64,000 bases of DNA. Origin: Coix lacryma-jobi var. lacryma-jobi. Taxonomy: Eukaryota > Streptophyta > Magnoliopsida > Poales > Poaceae. Shown piece by piece: positions 23,440-33,371 of this stretch. The position numbers were made by a program, and so were the translations under genes. Numbering within the stretch: position 1 is the stretch's first letter; every line of letters starts with the position of its first letter. Below the pieces are notes generated by a model. The model was not told where the DNA came from. It did no database searches and saw only the letters and a list, made by a program, of their open reading frames with translations. The stretch is from positions 1,054,001-1,118,000 of the forward strand of contig VDCT01000286.1 in assembly GCA_009763385.1 (NCBI GenBank). The letters run 5' to 3'.

Positions 23440-24966
23440 ATATATATAACAAACGTCCACCACAACTATTTGAAGCCAGAACCCACCGGTCGCCTCTCGC
23501 CGCCGCCGCCGCCGCCTCGTCTGCGCTTGGCCGTGCGAGCCCAATGGAGTCCATGCTCCGTTCTGGCCGAGCAGCTCCGTGCTCCATCCCGTCGCTCGAG
23601 ATCCGAAGCTGCATCGTCCCTGACACCTGATCTTTCTCGCACCTGTCTTTGTCGAACACCACGCGCTGGCCGCGTGCGCCGTCTCCGTCGGGCGAGCCGC
23701 AGCATACCAGGCCGTGTGCGCACTGTCTCTGCCGGGCGGATCGTGTCACCTGCAAGTAAGTATGTTGAGAGTTGACACTCTAGATCTTTCTGATTGCGCG
23801 ATCAATTCATCTTGCAGATCGATGTGTGTTTATTCCAAAATAATCTGATTGCATTGCATCTTGTAGACCGAGCTAGGCTGGAAGGAATCCAGGTTTGGTT
23901 GAGACACGCTCCAATGTGTTTTTGTTAGATCGATATATTTATTCCCATCTAATCTAGTTTTCTTCTCGGCTGATCTGATGAGGCAAAGAGAAACGTCGTC
24001 TCTGCATATCTGATCCTATTTTCGAGTGCCACGCATGACCGTGATCTATCAATTTGGGTTTTCTTATGTTGGTTCTTTAATTCTGGTTTGGTGACAGGTG
24101 CCACGCTGCCTTGCTGTGATGAATTTTTATGGAGTCATTGGACATCAACTGAACCTGTTTCTACGAGAAACGGCAAGGGTCACACGACTTCAGTGATCTT
24201 ATATTTTCAGACTACAACAACGTGAGAAGGACTTCCATTCGCAGATGTCAATCGACATGCAGTCATATCCAGTTCGGAACCCACGGCTTCAGATAGAATA
24301 ATGTTACTTTCATCCAAAAATCCTAATTCTTTTTGCATACTCTTACTTCTATAGTCCTATTCACGTGTTCACTGTCCACACAAGTATGTATCCATACTCA
24401 CAATAAACATGTATGTACTTCATAGAGTATGTACTAATACTCTGCCATGCCATCTATGTACTCATACTCCCTATAAACATGTATGGTTTCATACTTATGA
24501 ACATGTACGTACTTCATAGTGTATGTACTAATACTCTGCCATGCCATGTATGTTCTCATACTCCCTATAAACATATATAGTTTCATACTCATAAACATGT
24601 ACGTGTATGTACTGATACTCTGGCAAAAAGTTGTACACAAGTATAGCCGGTGAAAGTACATACTCTGCGAGATAAAAATAATCCACTGAGTATATGGATA
24701 TACTCCCAAGTACAAGATACAAATATACTCACTTATTAAAATATGCGGCCATACTTTATTCACATAAAAGCATCTACAGTACGTCCGTAGAGAATTTGGT
24801 ATCTATACTCTATTTAAAAGAAGCTAACAAACTCATGCCATAAAATATGGACGTGTAACGTCTAGTGGGGATCGGCATGCAGCGCAAAAGAGGAAGAGTA
24901 CTTAACGGGTTATTATCGACGTATACACCCAATAAGATAGTGGGAGTAATTACTCCCGGGAGTATA
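23440..24966. other. Intron sequence of mixed origin with a 94-bp repeat
   Basis: A GC-rich part (23465-23760) gives ORFs on both strands without a recognisable domain. At 24370-24640 there are about three imperfect tandem units of roughly 94 bp built on GTACTAATACTCTGCCATGCC and CATACTCCCTATAAACAT. No gene is supported. Confidence 0.5.
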
Positions 24967-26493
24967 CACTACAGCAGAATCGCTCTTTGCCGAGTGCTGG
25001 CAGCACTCGGCAAAGAGCCTTTTGCACTCGGCGAAGGCTTCGCCGAGTGCCGCACTCGGCGAAGGGCACTCGGCGAAGAATTTCACGGCAAAGGGTTCTT
25101 TGCCGAGTGCCAAATATCGGGCACTCGGCGAAGGCTTCGCCGAGTGCTGACATATTTGGCACTCGGCAAAGAAAAAAATAAAAAACCCCCGAAAAAATAG
25201 GGAAAAATTTTATTTAATTGGAGGAGGAGCCCACTGGGCAGCGCCCACTTATCGCCCTCGACATCGCAAGTTCTACTATTTTTCACGCAATTTTCTCTCA
25301 GATTCGAACTCACGACCTCTCGTTCGCGCGGAGCCTCCTCTACCACTGCACTACACACTCATATACGTTCCATCTCCGTTTCGATTACCCATATATTATA
25401 CTAAACCATGTGTAACTTACTTATTTGAGGCCCTAAACGAATTCAAATCAAAAAATTGTAAACTACAAAGTTTTCTAACTTTTCAAGATCTACAACTTTT
25501 ATTTTGGTAGTTTTTCCATCCGAGGTCGTTTATAAAAATTTGAATTTTAAATTTTACAATTTGAAACGTAGTTTTCGTTGACAAGATGATTTCAAATCAA
25601 AAAGTTGTCAACACCAAAGTTTCATAACTTTTTGAGATCTACAACTTTCATTTTGGTCATTTATCCATCTGAGGTATTTTGAAAAATTTGAATTTTAAAA
25701 TTTTCAAATTCGACGCAGTTTTGCATAACTAGATGACTTCAAATTAAAAAGTTATCAACTACAAACTTTCATAACTTGTCAAGATCTACAAAGTTTGTGC
25801 ATCCGACATTGTGGTTCTAATATTATTCATAAATATTATATATTACTCTTGTAGTTTTATAAACTACCGGAGAGATATATAAGATTTGTGAACGAATTTA
25901 TTTTAAGTTTGTCAAATAAAAAAATCACCAAAACAAAAATTGTTCATCTTGATAAGTTAACCAACTTTGTAGTTAAAAACTTTTTCATTTGGATTAATTT
26001 ACTGCTTCAAAATATAATTTAAAAACTGGCTTTGCCGAGTGTCAGAAAAAAAACACTAGGCAAAGAGCTCTTTGCCGAGTGCCACGTGGCTGGCACTCGG
26101 CAAAGGCACCTCTTTGCCGAGTGCCAGCCACGTGGCACTCGGCAAAGAACCGCCCACGTGGCACAGTTCGGGGCCACATTCTTTGCCGAGTGCCACGTGG
26201 CCGGCACCTCTTTGCCGAGTGCCAGCCACGTGGCACTCGGCAAAGAACCGCCCACGTGGCACAATTCGGGGCCACATGCTTTTCCGAGTGCCACGTGGCT
26301 GGCACTCGGCAAAGAGGGGCTCTTTGCCGAGTGCCGGCCACGTGGCACTCGGCAAATCATGCTTTGCCTTGTGTTTGCGCTTTGCCGAGTGCCACGTGGC
26401 CGGCATTCGGCAAAGAGGCTCTTTGCCCAGTGTCCGAAATTTGGCACTCGGCAAAGCCACAGGCACTCGGCAAAGATTGATTTTCCCGTAGTG
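24967..26493 (+). mobile_element. Complete non-autonomous CACTA transposon
   Basis: Starts CACTACAGCAGAATCGCTCT and ends TTTTCCCGTAGTG, with the 3-bp target duplication ATA on both sides (24964-24966 and 26494-26496). Both subterminal regions are packed with CTTTGCCGAGTGCC and its inverse, the binding-site-like words of this superfamily. The middle contains repeated TTTCAAGATCTACAACTTT units of about 140 bp. 1527 bp, no transposase. It sits in the intron of the dirigent-type gene. ORFs listed across 26019-26491 in all frames come from the subterminal repeats. Confidence 0.92.
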
Positions 26494-26504
26494 ATAGAAA
26501 ACTC

Positions 26505-26511
<7 letters not shown>

Positions 26512-26550
<39 letters not shown>

Positions 26551-26571
26551 TAGATAGATAGAAAGTCATAT
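26512..26571 (+). repeat. TA and GATA microsatellite
   Basis: A pure (TA) run of about 18 units is followed by four TAGA units, between the CACTA element and dirigent exon 2. Confidence 0.95.
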
Positions 26572-26691
26572 AGGGAATAATATACGAATGAATCGATTGC
26601 AGGTTCAAGGGATCCGCGCTCAAGCTGCTGGGAAGCATCGTTGGTGCAGGAGGCGAGTGGGCCATTGTGGGTGGAACCGGGGAGTTCAGTC

Positions 26692-26707
26692 TTGCCCAAA
26701 TGCCCAG
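26692..26707 (+). repeat. 8-bp near-duplication, probable excision footprint
   Basis: TTGCCCAA is directly followed by ATGCCCAG. Two copies of TTGCCCAG would differ from this only at the two central junction bases, the pattern left by hAT transposon excision. It shifts the reading frame of dirigent exon 2; leaving out 8 bp puts both halves in one frame. Confidence 0.6.
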
Positions 26708-26806
26708 GGTGTGGTCGCCTACAAGACGGTGCAAGACGGCGACGGCATGAATGTCAGGGAGCTCAAGTTCCGCGTCTTCTATACGCCCCTCAACCTCAAG
26801 GCGTAG

Positions 26807-27703
26807 TAGATCGACGGCCTGATTGATGATCGGATGCACGCTTTTCCCTTATTATTATTACTCGATCGTCTTAATTATCAAACCTCACAAATAAACAGAC
26901 GTATGGCAGGCTTGTCGATCAGCAGCCTGTTAGTGCCGTTGCTTCCTTTTTTTATTTCACCCCTTCATTAATTCACATGTGTAAGCTTGTCTCCCGATCG
27001 AGTGCATGCATGCCAGCGCAGAAATAAAATGCAAATGGATCGGTTATTTTCTTTGGTTTCAGAGCAATGTATTATGTATACTACAAGTCTGTCGTCGGAT
27101 TGAACAAATGACCAAAATAAAAGTCGTAGATCTTGACAACTTTTACGTTGGTCAGACTATTTCAGCTAAAATAATTTATTGTTTCAAAATATTGTTTGAA
27201 GTACTCATTTTTTGAATTCCATATTGTGAAATGTTCAAACAAAGTCATATGAAAAGATGACCAAAGTTATAGCTCTAAGAACACAATGGATAGATAGCAT
27301 GAATTTATTAGAAAATTTTAGAAAAAAAAAAACTCGTCAAATTTGAAGTTAGTATATGAGAAAAATACTAGTTACAAGTTTTAGCCAGAGATTAAAGAGA
27401 AATCAGACTTCCTTAACAATTTAAAAATTAAATTTCAAAATTTGATGAGTTTTTTAGAAAAGTTATATAATTTTAACAATTTTGAAATATGTGCAGACTA
27501 CAAGTCATATAACTCTTGTTTACAACCTTTTCCATTTAATGTTCAAAAATATTAATGTTATATAATTTGTTTTTTTAGAAAGATCTTGAAATCTAGTTTG
27601 TGAATAAATTTAATCAGAAATATAAATGTTGCACATATTTTTTATAAACCAAATTAAACTTGTAGTCTGCACATCAATGACGACAGCTATTTAGGGAAGA
27701 AGG
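26807..27703. other. 3' flank of the dirigent-type gene, AT-rich
   Basis: No further gene. Contains degenerate 'GTAGATCTTGACAACTTTTA' text of the kind seen inside the CACTA element, and at 27675-27708 a Stowaway-like end (CTATTTAGGGAAGAAGGGAG then TA) into which the next element inserted. Confidence 0.5.
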
Positions 27704-27708
27704 GAGTA
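27704..27708. repeat. Target-site duplication GAGTA (left)
   Basis: GAGTA precedes the left LTR at 27709 and recurs at 39019-39023 right after the right LTR. This defines 27709-39018 as one insertion. Confidence 0.92.
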
Positions 27709-28039
27709 TGTTGGAATCACACCTGCCCTACCTCCGCACTTGTACAGAGGTGTGACGAGGGTGGCCAACTGTCGAAACAAACGGCGAGGGTGCGGAATAA
27801 TTGAACAGCAGTGCTTCTTCCCTCTTACCCAAAAATCATCCTCTTTACACTGTTCATCACATGGTATTTATAGGGAATACCAAGGGACACTGGTCAAATT
27901 ACAAAAGGTTACAAGAAAGATTCCCTAAAGCAAGGGACTCAACAAGCGACGAAAGTTTTCCGAAGGTGTGCAGGACACACGAGGGTCGTTTTCCATGTCA
28001 GCATGCGTGACGTCACTGCCGAGGGTCCCTTCCCCAACA
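27709..28039 (-). repeat. 3' LTR of the Tat-like element (internally deleted)
   Basis: On the minus strand it runs from TGTTGGGGAAGG to ATTCCAACA. Compared with the other LTR it lacks about 250 bp near 27930. Over the roughly 240 bp that can be aligned I count about 11 differences, near 4.6 percent. Confidence 0.85.
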
Positions 28040-28251
28040 GTAGCCTCTCGACGGCTTGGATCTAAAAAACGATCTTTAAGCCCAAGCAGCGCCCTTTGTT
28101 TGGAAATGAAACGTGTCCCTCGGCAGCGACGCCCGCGGCTGCTTGTGGGTCGCGCCGTCATTTTCGTTGTGTTACTGTCTATTTCGTTTTTCGTGCCGTG
28201 TTTTCGGGGGTCGTGCCGAGTTTGTCGGGTTGGGTGGCTCATCCTTTGGCC

Positions 28252-28259
28252 TATAAATA
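28252..28259 (+). promoter_or_regulatory. TATA box of the antisense gene
   Basis: TATAAATA in the context GCCTATAAATAGGTGG, 146 bp upstream of the plus-strand ATG at 28405. It lies just inside the retroelement, next to its 3' LTR. Confidence 0.6.
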
Positions 28260-30972
28260 GGTGGTGTTGGTGGGTGGTTTGAAATTTTAGTTAGCCTCTT
28301 GATGTAGCCACCCTGCTGCTGTGCTCTGCTTGTTGCGAGGGTTGTTTGGGTTGCTACGAAGGTTGATTGCCTTGTTGGTTTAGCGAAAGTTTTGTGCTAG
28401 AGAGATGGCTAGGTCGAAGCAGACTGCTCGCGTTGCTTCTCCGTCTGTTGCGGATGATGGGGTGACCATTGAGTTTGGTCTTAGTCGCGTTTGTAACTCG
28501 GATCTGGCGTCCTACGTCAGGCGAGGGTGGATCGAGGATGGGAAGGCGAGGGCCAGCGCTAGAGAGACTGTTCCCAAGCCGGAGGCTGACGAGGTTATAG
28601 TTTTTGAAGAGTTCTTTGAAGCTGGACTGCGCTTTCCGACGACTTCGTTTGCGACTTCGGTGCTTCAACGTTTTAACCTGAAGTTCCATCAGCTGACGCC
28701 TTCGTGCTTTACGAAGTTGTCTATTTTCGTGTGGGCTTGTCGCTCTCAGGGTGTGGTTCCGCATGTCGAAGGTTTCGTGCGAACTCACCGTGTCCATATG
28801 CAGCCAAGGAAGATTACTAACAGCGAGGGTAGCGTTAGTTTTGGTCAGTTTGCAGTGTACACCTTCTGCCATCGGGCTGGCTCGGAGCTTCCAGTGCAAG
28901 CTCAGAAAAATAAGTGGACGAATGGGTGGCAGGAGCATTGGTTTTACTACAAGCTAGGCGGAGCTGGTGAGCTTTGCGGCGAGCTTCCACCCCTCGGTGA
29001 TGTGACCGCCGAAGCTTTGATGTCTGGAGAAGCGCACGCGGCTGTTGACTGCTTGAGGGTTATCGCTCGCTCACAGTGCGCTCGTGATCTGGTAGAAGAG
29101 TATTGTTGCGCTAAGGTTTGGCCCCTCAGTCGGAGGCAAACCTGGTTCGAGGTTGAGGACGACTCTGCCTATGAGGCGAGGGGTTTGAAGAAACCAAAGC
29201 TGGATTTGAACAAGATCTGGGAGAGTACTCTCAAGAAATTTCCTAGTCGGAAAGGTGGCGTCGAAGCTGTTCTGAGAAGGGTTCAGCAAACGGTTGAAAA
29301 ACTTGTCGAAAAGCTTTCTACCCTGGAGATTAAGGCCATTCATAGTGCGGTCGGAAGCAGTGGTCGAGTCAACAGGCTCTTCGACATGTTCGGGATCCCG
29401 TACCCTGATTGGCCGGCACCTTCGAGCGAGGATGCGCCGAAAAAGAGGAAGCGCGCTTCCGCGGAGGAGAAAGAGGTTGCCGCGTTGCCGAAAAGGGGTC
29501 GTGGTCGAGGCTGTGGCAGGGCTGGCGGCGGCCGAGTGAAAACACTGGCGACGAAGTTTGCTGTGGCGTCAGGCATTGCCGGCGCTTCCTCTTCTTCGGC
29601 CATTGTATCGGCGACGGGTGGTCGAGGTGTTGCTAAGGTCGGAGGGCGTGTACCTCGCATTGGCGGGATTGGAGCTCTGATTCAGATTTCAGACGACGAA
29701 GGTGCCTCCGATGATGATGAAAAGGACAATGAGAAAGAGGCTGAGAAAGAGGCCGGCTCTGAGGATGATTCATCTGATGAGGTTAGCGACACCTCCGGTG
29801 ACGAGGGCGACTCAGAGGATGAGATATCCATTGGTGATGACCGGGGGAAAGCGATTGTTTCATCGAGCGCTGATGCTGCAGCTGCAGGTAGTGTTGATGA
29901 GATACTCCGGGACCTTGAACCTGAGAGTCCCGAGCGAGGGTCAGTGCCCGAGTTCGCAGGGTCGCATATCTGGGTTGGTGGTTTTGAGGCGACCGGTGAC
30001 CTTGAATCGGAATGAAACCCTGGTAAAAGGCCATATGGCGAAGCTAGCCAGTCCAGTCTTCCTTACTTTGCCAAGAAGATTGGGGTTTCGGATCCGGCAA
30101 CAGAGCTTTGTACGAGTCCGAACCTTCGAGAGTGCCACTTGCAATGTGCTCCGGAGGAAAGGCGTTTTCTTGGTCGAGTGTTTGGTCGGGTTTGTGTGTC
30201 GGAGGCCGAGCTTCGACTGGCCAACCAACCTTTGGGCGACCTTCATGATGATATTGATGTTAAGTTGGCTAAGCTGATGCTTCTTAATCGCTCTGCGCGC
30301 CGAAGGGCAGGCTACAATCACAATTATCTGAGTGATCGGTTGGCCGAGGTTGAAAAAGAGAATAAATAGCTCCGACGAAGTTTGGTAAACAAAGAGATTG
30401 AGCTTAAAGGTGTAGTGGAAAAAGTTAAGAAAACCCGAGAGGAGGCGCAGGAGGTTGTAAATCGAAATGTTGAGTTGGTATCTGCTTGCCGCGAAAAAGA
30501 CAAGGATTTGGCCTCTGCGAATAGTCGCATAACTGAACTGACCTCGGAGTTGGCTTCTCAGTCTGAGGTGTGGCAGAAGAGTACGGAAAAGATTAAGGAC
30601 AAAGTTGATACTTGCTTGACTGAAGCCGGTGGCTCTGCTGGGGAGCCGCTACCTGCTGATAACGCGGAGGCCTTCGGAGATTGGCTCTCTAATGAGCTTG
30701 ATGTTTTCAGCTCATTGGTTGGTAACGCGGCCGACTTTGGGGGCTACGCCAGAGCCTTGGCCTTGGCCGGTACTCTTCGCCAAGCTGATTGTGACCACCT
30801 TCGCAAAGTTAAGAGGCTGAGCCATGTATTTCCAACAGTTGACGAGGTGCGGACTATGAAGATTAATGATGCGAAGGTTCGCAACTGCGCGATGTGCTTA
30901 CTCCGAAGGTTTTGGATCACTGGTGGAGGTCGTGCTCTTGCCTTCGAAGAGGCGGCCGAAGCTACTCGTCAG

Positions 30973-31080
30973 GTGATGATGGCATAGGATGTGTTATTAT
31001 TTTTGTCTCATTTATTTATGTATGTTTATGTGTTTTCTATGTTTTATAATATAGTTTTATTTGTTGTGCCCTTGTTGCAG
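30973..31080 (+). other. Intron 1 of the antisense gene
   Basis: Donor CAG/GTGATG and acceptor TTGTTGCAG/GC, 108 bp, phase 0. The intron contains an in-frame stop, and both flanking frames are open and in phase with each other. Confidence 0.65.
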
Positions 31081-31332
31081 GCTCGAAAGGACGCGCTGCC
31101 CTCGCCCTCTGCACACGATGATTCTGCTGGTTGTTCCAAGTCTGCACCTGTACGGAGCTCTACGGAGGTTGTGCCGGTCGAGGAGGCTTCAACAGTTGAG
31201 ACCGCTCCTACGACTGAAAATGCTGCTATAAACAAACCGGCCGCGGTTGAAGCGCCTGCCGTGGACCCTTCTACGGCAGAGACTTCGGTGACTGGTCAAG
31301 CTGAAGCTGAGATGTCCGAAGCTCCCGAACAG

Positions 31333-31435
31333 GTGTGAGGGGAGGAAGAGAAAAGTGGTGTTCTTTGTATAATTTTGTGTGTAGACGAGGGTTGTTAAGG
31401 ACTAAGAGTCTTTGTTTGTTTGTTTGACAATGCAG
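31333..31435 (+). other. Intron 2 of the antisense gene
   Basis: Donor CAG/GTGTGA and acceptor ACAATGCAG/GT, 103 bp, phase 0, again with an immediate in-frame stop after the donor. Confidence 0.6.
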
Positions 31436-32031
31436 GTTCCTGATGGAACCATGCTTGAGGTGTTTGATGTGATGCCAGTTATGTTAAACTATCAGGATGT
31501 TTTTATTTCTAGTGAAACCTAGGCTCGTGCGAAGCTTAAACATCCTTCGCTGTCTTTCGAACGTTTTTGGTGGTCAAAGGTGCGAACGTATGATTTAAAA
31601 AACAGTCGTTCGAGCTGTTTTTGGCGTAACGCAGATTACACGGATCGACAAGCTACGCGTTTTTTGTTTGGTTCTTCTTCCTGCTATTGATGATGACATC
31701 TACGAGGACACGGCTCTGGATTTTTTGTTCAGGCGTAGCAACCTTGATCTGGGTCCAGACGGTTCTCTTGTAATTCCGAAGGAGGAGCCTTCAGAGATTA
31801 GTGACATAGATCGTAGGTATATGTATAGGGCGAGGGTGTTGCCCGGGGAACTGCCAATTGTGTCTGCGGCTCCTTTACTGTGGGGGCCTATTGTTCCGAT
31901 GGAAACAGGATTTGATGTGAATTACGAGGGTTGTGATGATGTAATGTTAATTGAAAACGGTGAGGATGTCTTGTAACTTGGTACTTTCATAAGTGTTGTG
32001 CCGTGTTGTGGTGCGTTTGTACTTGTGCAAA

Positions 32032-32037
32032 AATAAA
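32032..32037 (+). terminator. Poly(A) signal of the antisense gene
   Basis: AATAAA in GCAAAAATAAAAATTG, 55 bp after the last codon at 31976. Confidence 0.5.
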
Positions 32038-32109
32038 AATTGTAAGATTGTTTTTGCCTCATTGTGGCTCATTTTTGAGATTTGACGATAATTGAGATTT
32101 GACCCTCGC

Positions 32110-32550
32110 TGTGTCTTTTGGCGAGGCTCGGCTTAAACGTTTATGCAAGGTGTTTAGGAAAACAACGACGACCCCTTTCTTTTTTAGCGAGGCTCGCTTT
32201 TAACGCTTAAGTGCGATGTTTAGGAAAACATCGACGCCCCTTTCTTTTTTAGCGAGGCTCGCTTTTAACGTTTATGTAGGCTATTTGGGAAAGCAGCGAC
32301 GCCCCCTTTCTTTTTTAGCGAGGTTCGCTTTTAACGTTTATGTGAGTTGTTTAGGAAAACAGCGACGCCCCCTTTCTTTTTTTAGCGAGGCTCGCTTTTA
32401 ACGCTTATGTGAGCTGTTTAGGAAAACAGCGACGCCCCCTTTCTTTTTTAGCGAGGCTCGCTTTTAACGCTTATGTGAGCTGTTTAGGAAAACAGCGACG
32501 CCCCCTTTCTTTTTTAGCAAGGCTCGCTTTTAAAGTTTATGTAAAAATAT
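32110..32550. repeat. Tandem array, about 66-bp period, about 7 copies
   Basis: AGCGAGGCTCGCTTTTAACG starts at 32186, 32251, 32317, 32384, 32450 and 32516, with a weaker copy near 32120. Each unit continues TTTATGTGAGCTGTTTAGGA and AAACAGCGACGCCCCC. The ORFs in it are repeat products. It lies in the 3' untranslated region of the Tat-like element. Confidence 0.92.
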
Positions 32551-32559
32551 TGGATAACA

Positions 32560-33125
32560 AGCACGCGATCACACTCCTTCCCTTGTGTAAGGTGGAGGTG
32601 ACGTTTGTCTTGCAAGCTCCTGGCGTTTTTGCGAGGGTAAATTATTCTTTGTGACTTCGTGCCTCCCCTTGTCTAAGGTGGAGGTGAAGTTTGCTTTGCA
32701 AGCCCTGATGTTTTTGCGAGGGTACTTGATTTTTCGTGACTTCGCGCCTCCCCTTGTCTAAGGTTGAGGTGAAGTTTGCTTTACAAGCTCCAGGCCTTTT
32801 TGCGAGGGTACTTGATTTTTTGTGACTTCGCGCCTCCCCTTGTCTAAGGTTGAGGTGAAGTTTGCTTTGCAAACCACTGGCGTTTTTGCGAGGGTACTTG
32901 ATTTTACGTGACTTCGCGCCTCCCCTTGTCTAAGGTTGAGGTGAAGTTTGCTTTGCAAGCCCCTGGCGTTTTTGCGAGGGTACTTGATTTTTCGTGACTT
33001 CGCGCCTCCCCTTGTCTAAGGTGGAGCTGAAGTTTGCTTTACAAGCCCCTGACGTTTTTGCGAGGGTACTTGATTTTTTTGGACTTCGCGCCTCCCCTTA
33101 TCTTAGGCGGAGGTGAAGTTTGCTT
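32560..33125. repeat. Tandem array, 86-bp period, about 7 copies
   Basis: GCCTCCCCTTGTCTAAGGT starts at 32661, 32746, 32832, 32918, 33004 and 33090, with a diverged copy near 32575. Units carry GAGGTGAAGTTTGCTTTGCA and GTTTTTGCGAGGGTACTTGA. It is unrelated in sequence to the 66-bp array beside it. Confidence 0.92.
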
Positions 33126-33371
33126 TACAAGTTTGTTTCGAAATGAAGAGTTGCTTTTTTCGATGTTTGTGGAAAAAGAAAACTTTGGAATTTTCTTTTT
33201 TGGGGGTTGTTGCTTGTATTAAGGATTTGGATGCTGCCTCGTTAAAAAACCTTACGCCCCTTCGTAAGGAAAAAGAGTGCAGCTCCTTTGTTTTTGTTAC
33301 AAAGCATGGTACTGAAAAAGGACAAAAGAGAAAATGCAAATTACATGATGCGAGAGCTCGCTAAGGCTCCG

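Larger units (their letters stand above)
22931..26806 (+). pseudogene. Dirigent-domain protein gene, transposon-split and frameshifted
   Basis: Dirigent proteins guide stereospecific coupling of phenoxy radicals in lignan synthesis; related cytosolic dirigent domains also occur in grass jacalin-lectin fusions. Exon 1 starts at the ATG at 22931 (MATTAEKGAYFEIETV). It has no signal peptide and shows the family pattern MTLYVHQYVSGP, GGFGVIAANDWTVFDG and NARGMHL. Exon 2 begins after TTGCAG at 26603 (FKGSALKLLGSIVG, EWAIVGGTGEFSLAQ) and ends with REL(K)FRVFYTPLNLKA and TAG at 26806. Between them lie a Tourist-like remnant and a CACTA element. About ten residues normally found between the exons are missing, and a 39-bp exon piece is duplicated at 23163-23229. 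The frame breaks at 26692-26707, where an 8-bp near-duplication shifts it; the rest of exon 2 is clean. A TATA box precedes the gene. It is probably non-functional but not old. Confidence 0.8.
28405..31976 (+). pseudogene. Antisense accessory gene with H3-like N-terminus
   Basis: Spliced gene on the strand opposite gag-pol. Exon 1 (28405-30972) is one reading frame interrupted by TGA at 30013 and TAG at 30367. Residues 1-9 read MARSKQTAR, against MARTKQTAR in histone H3. Residues about 70-130 (FEAGLRFPTTSFATSVLQRF, LTPSCFTKLSIFVW) resemble the 'putative gypsy type transposon' domain of grass retroelement proteins. Then come an NLS-like PKKRKR (about 345), an RG-rich basic patch (KRGRGRGCGR), a strongly acidic stretch (about 430-490) and a coiled coil (30340-30610). 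Intron 1 is 30973-31080 and intron 2 is 31333-31435; both are GT-AG and phase 0. Exon 3 has TAG at 31520 and a one-base shift near the A6 run at 31597, then reads to 31976. An AATAAA follows at 32032. The function is unknown; a nuclear, chromatin-related role is inference. Confidence 0.7.

Noticed and set aside
26019..26553. ORFs of 130-173 residues in many frames
   Set aside because: Produced by inverted CTTTGCCGAGTGCC repeats of the CACTA element.
32110..33125. ORFs through the 66- and 86-bp arrays as a repeat protein
   Set aside because: The open frames follow the repeat period, occur on both strands and change frame with unit length; they lie in the known repeat-rich untranslated region of Tat elements.
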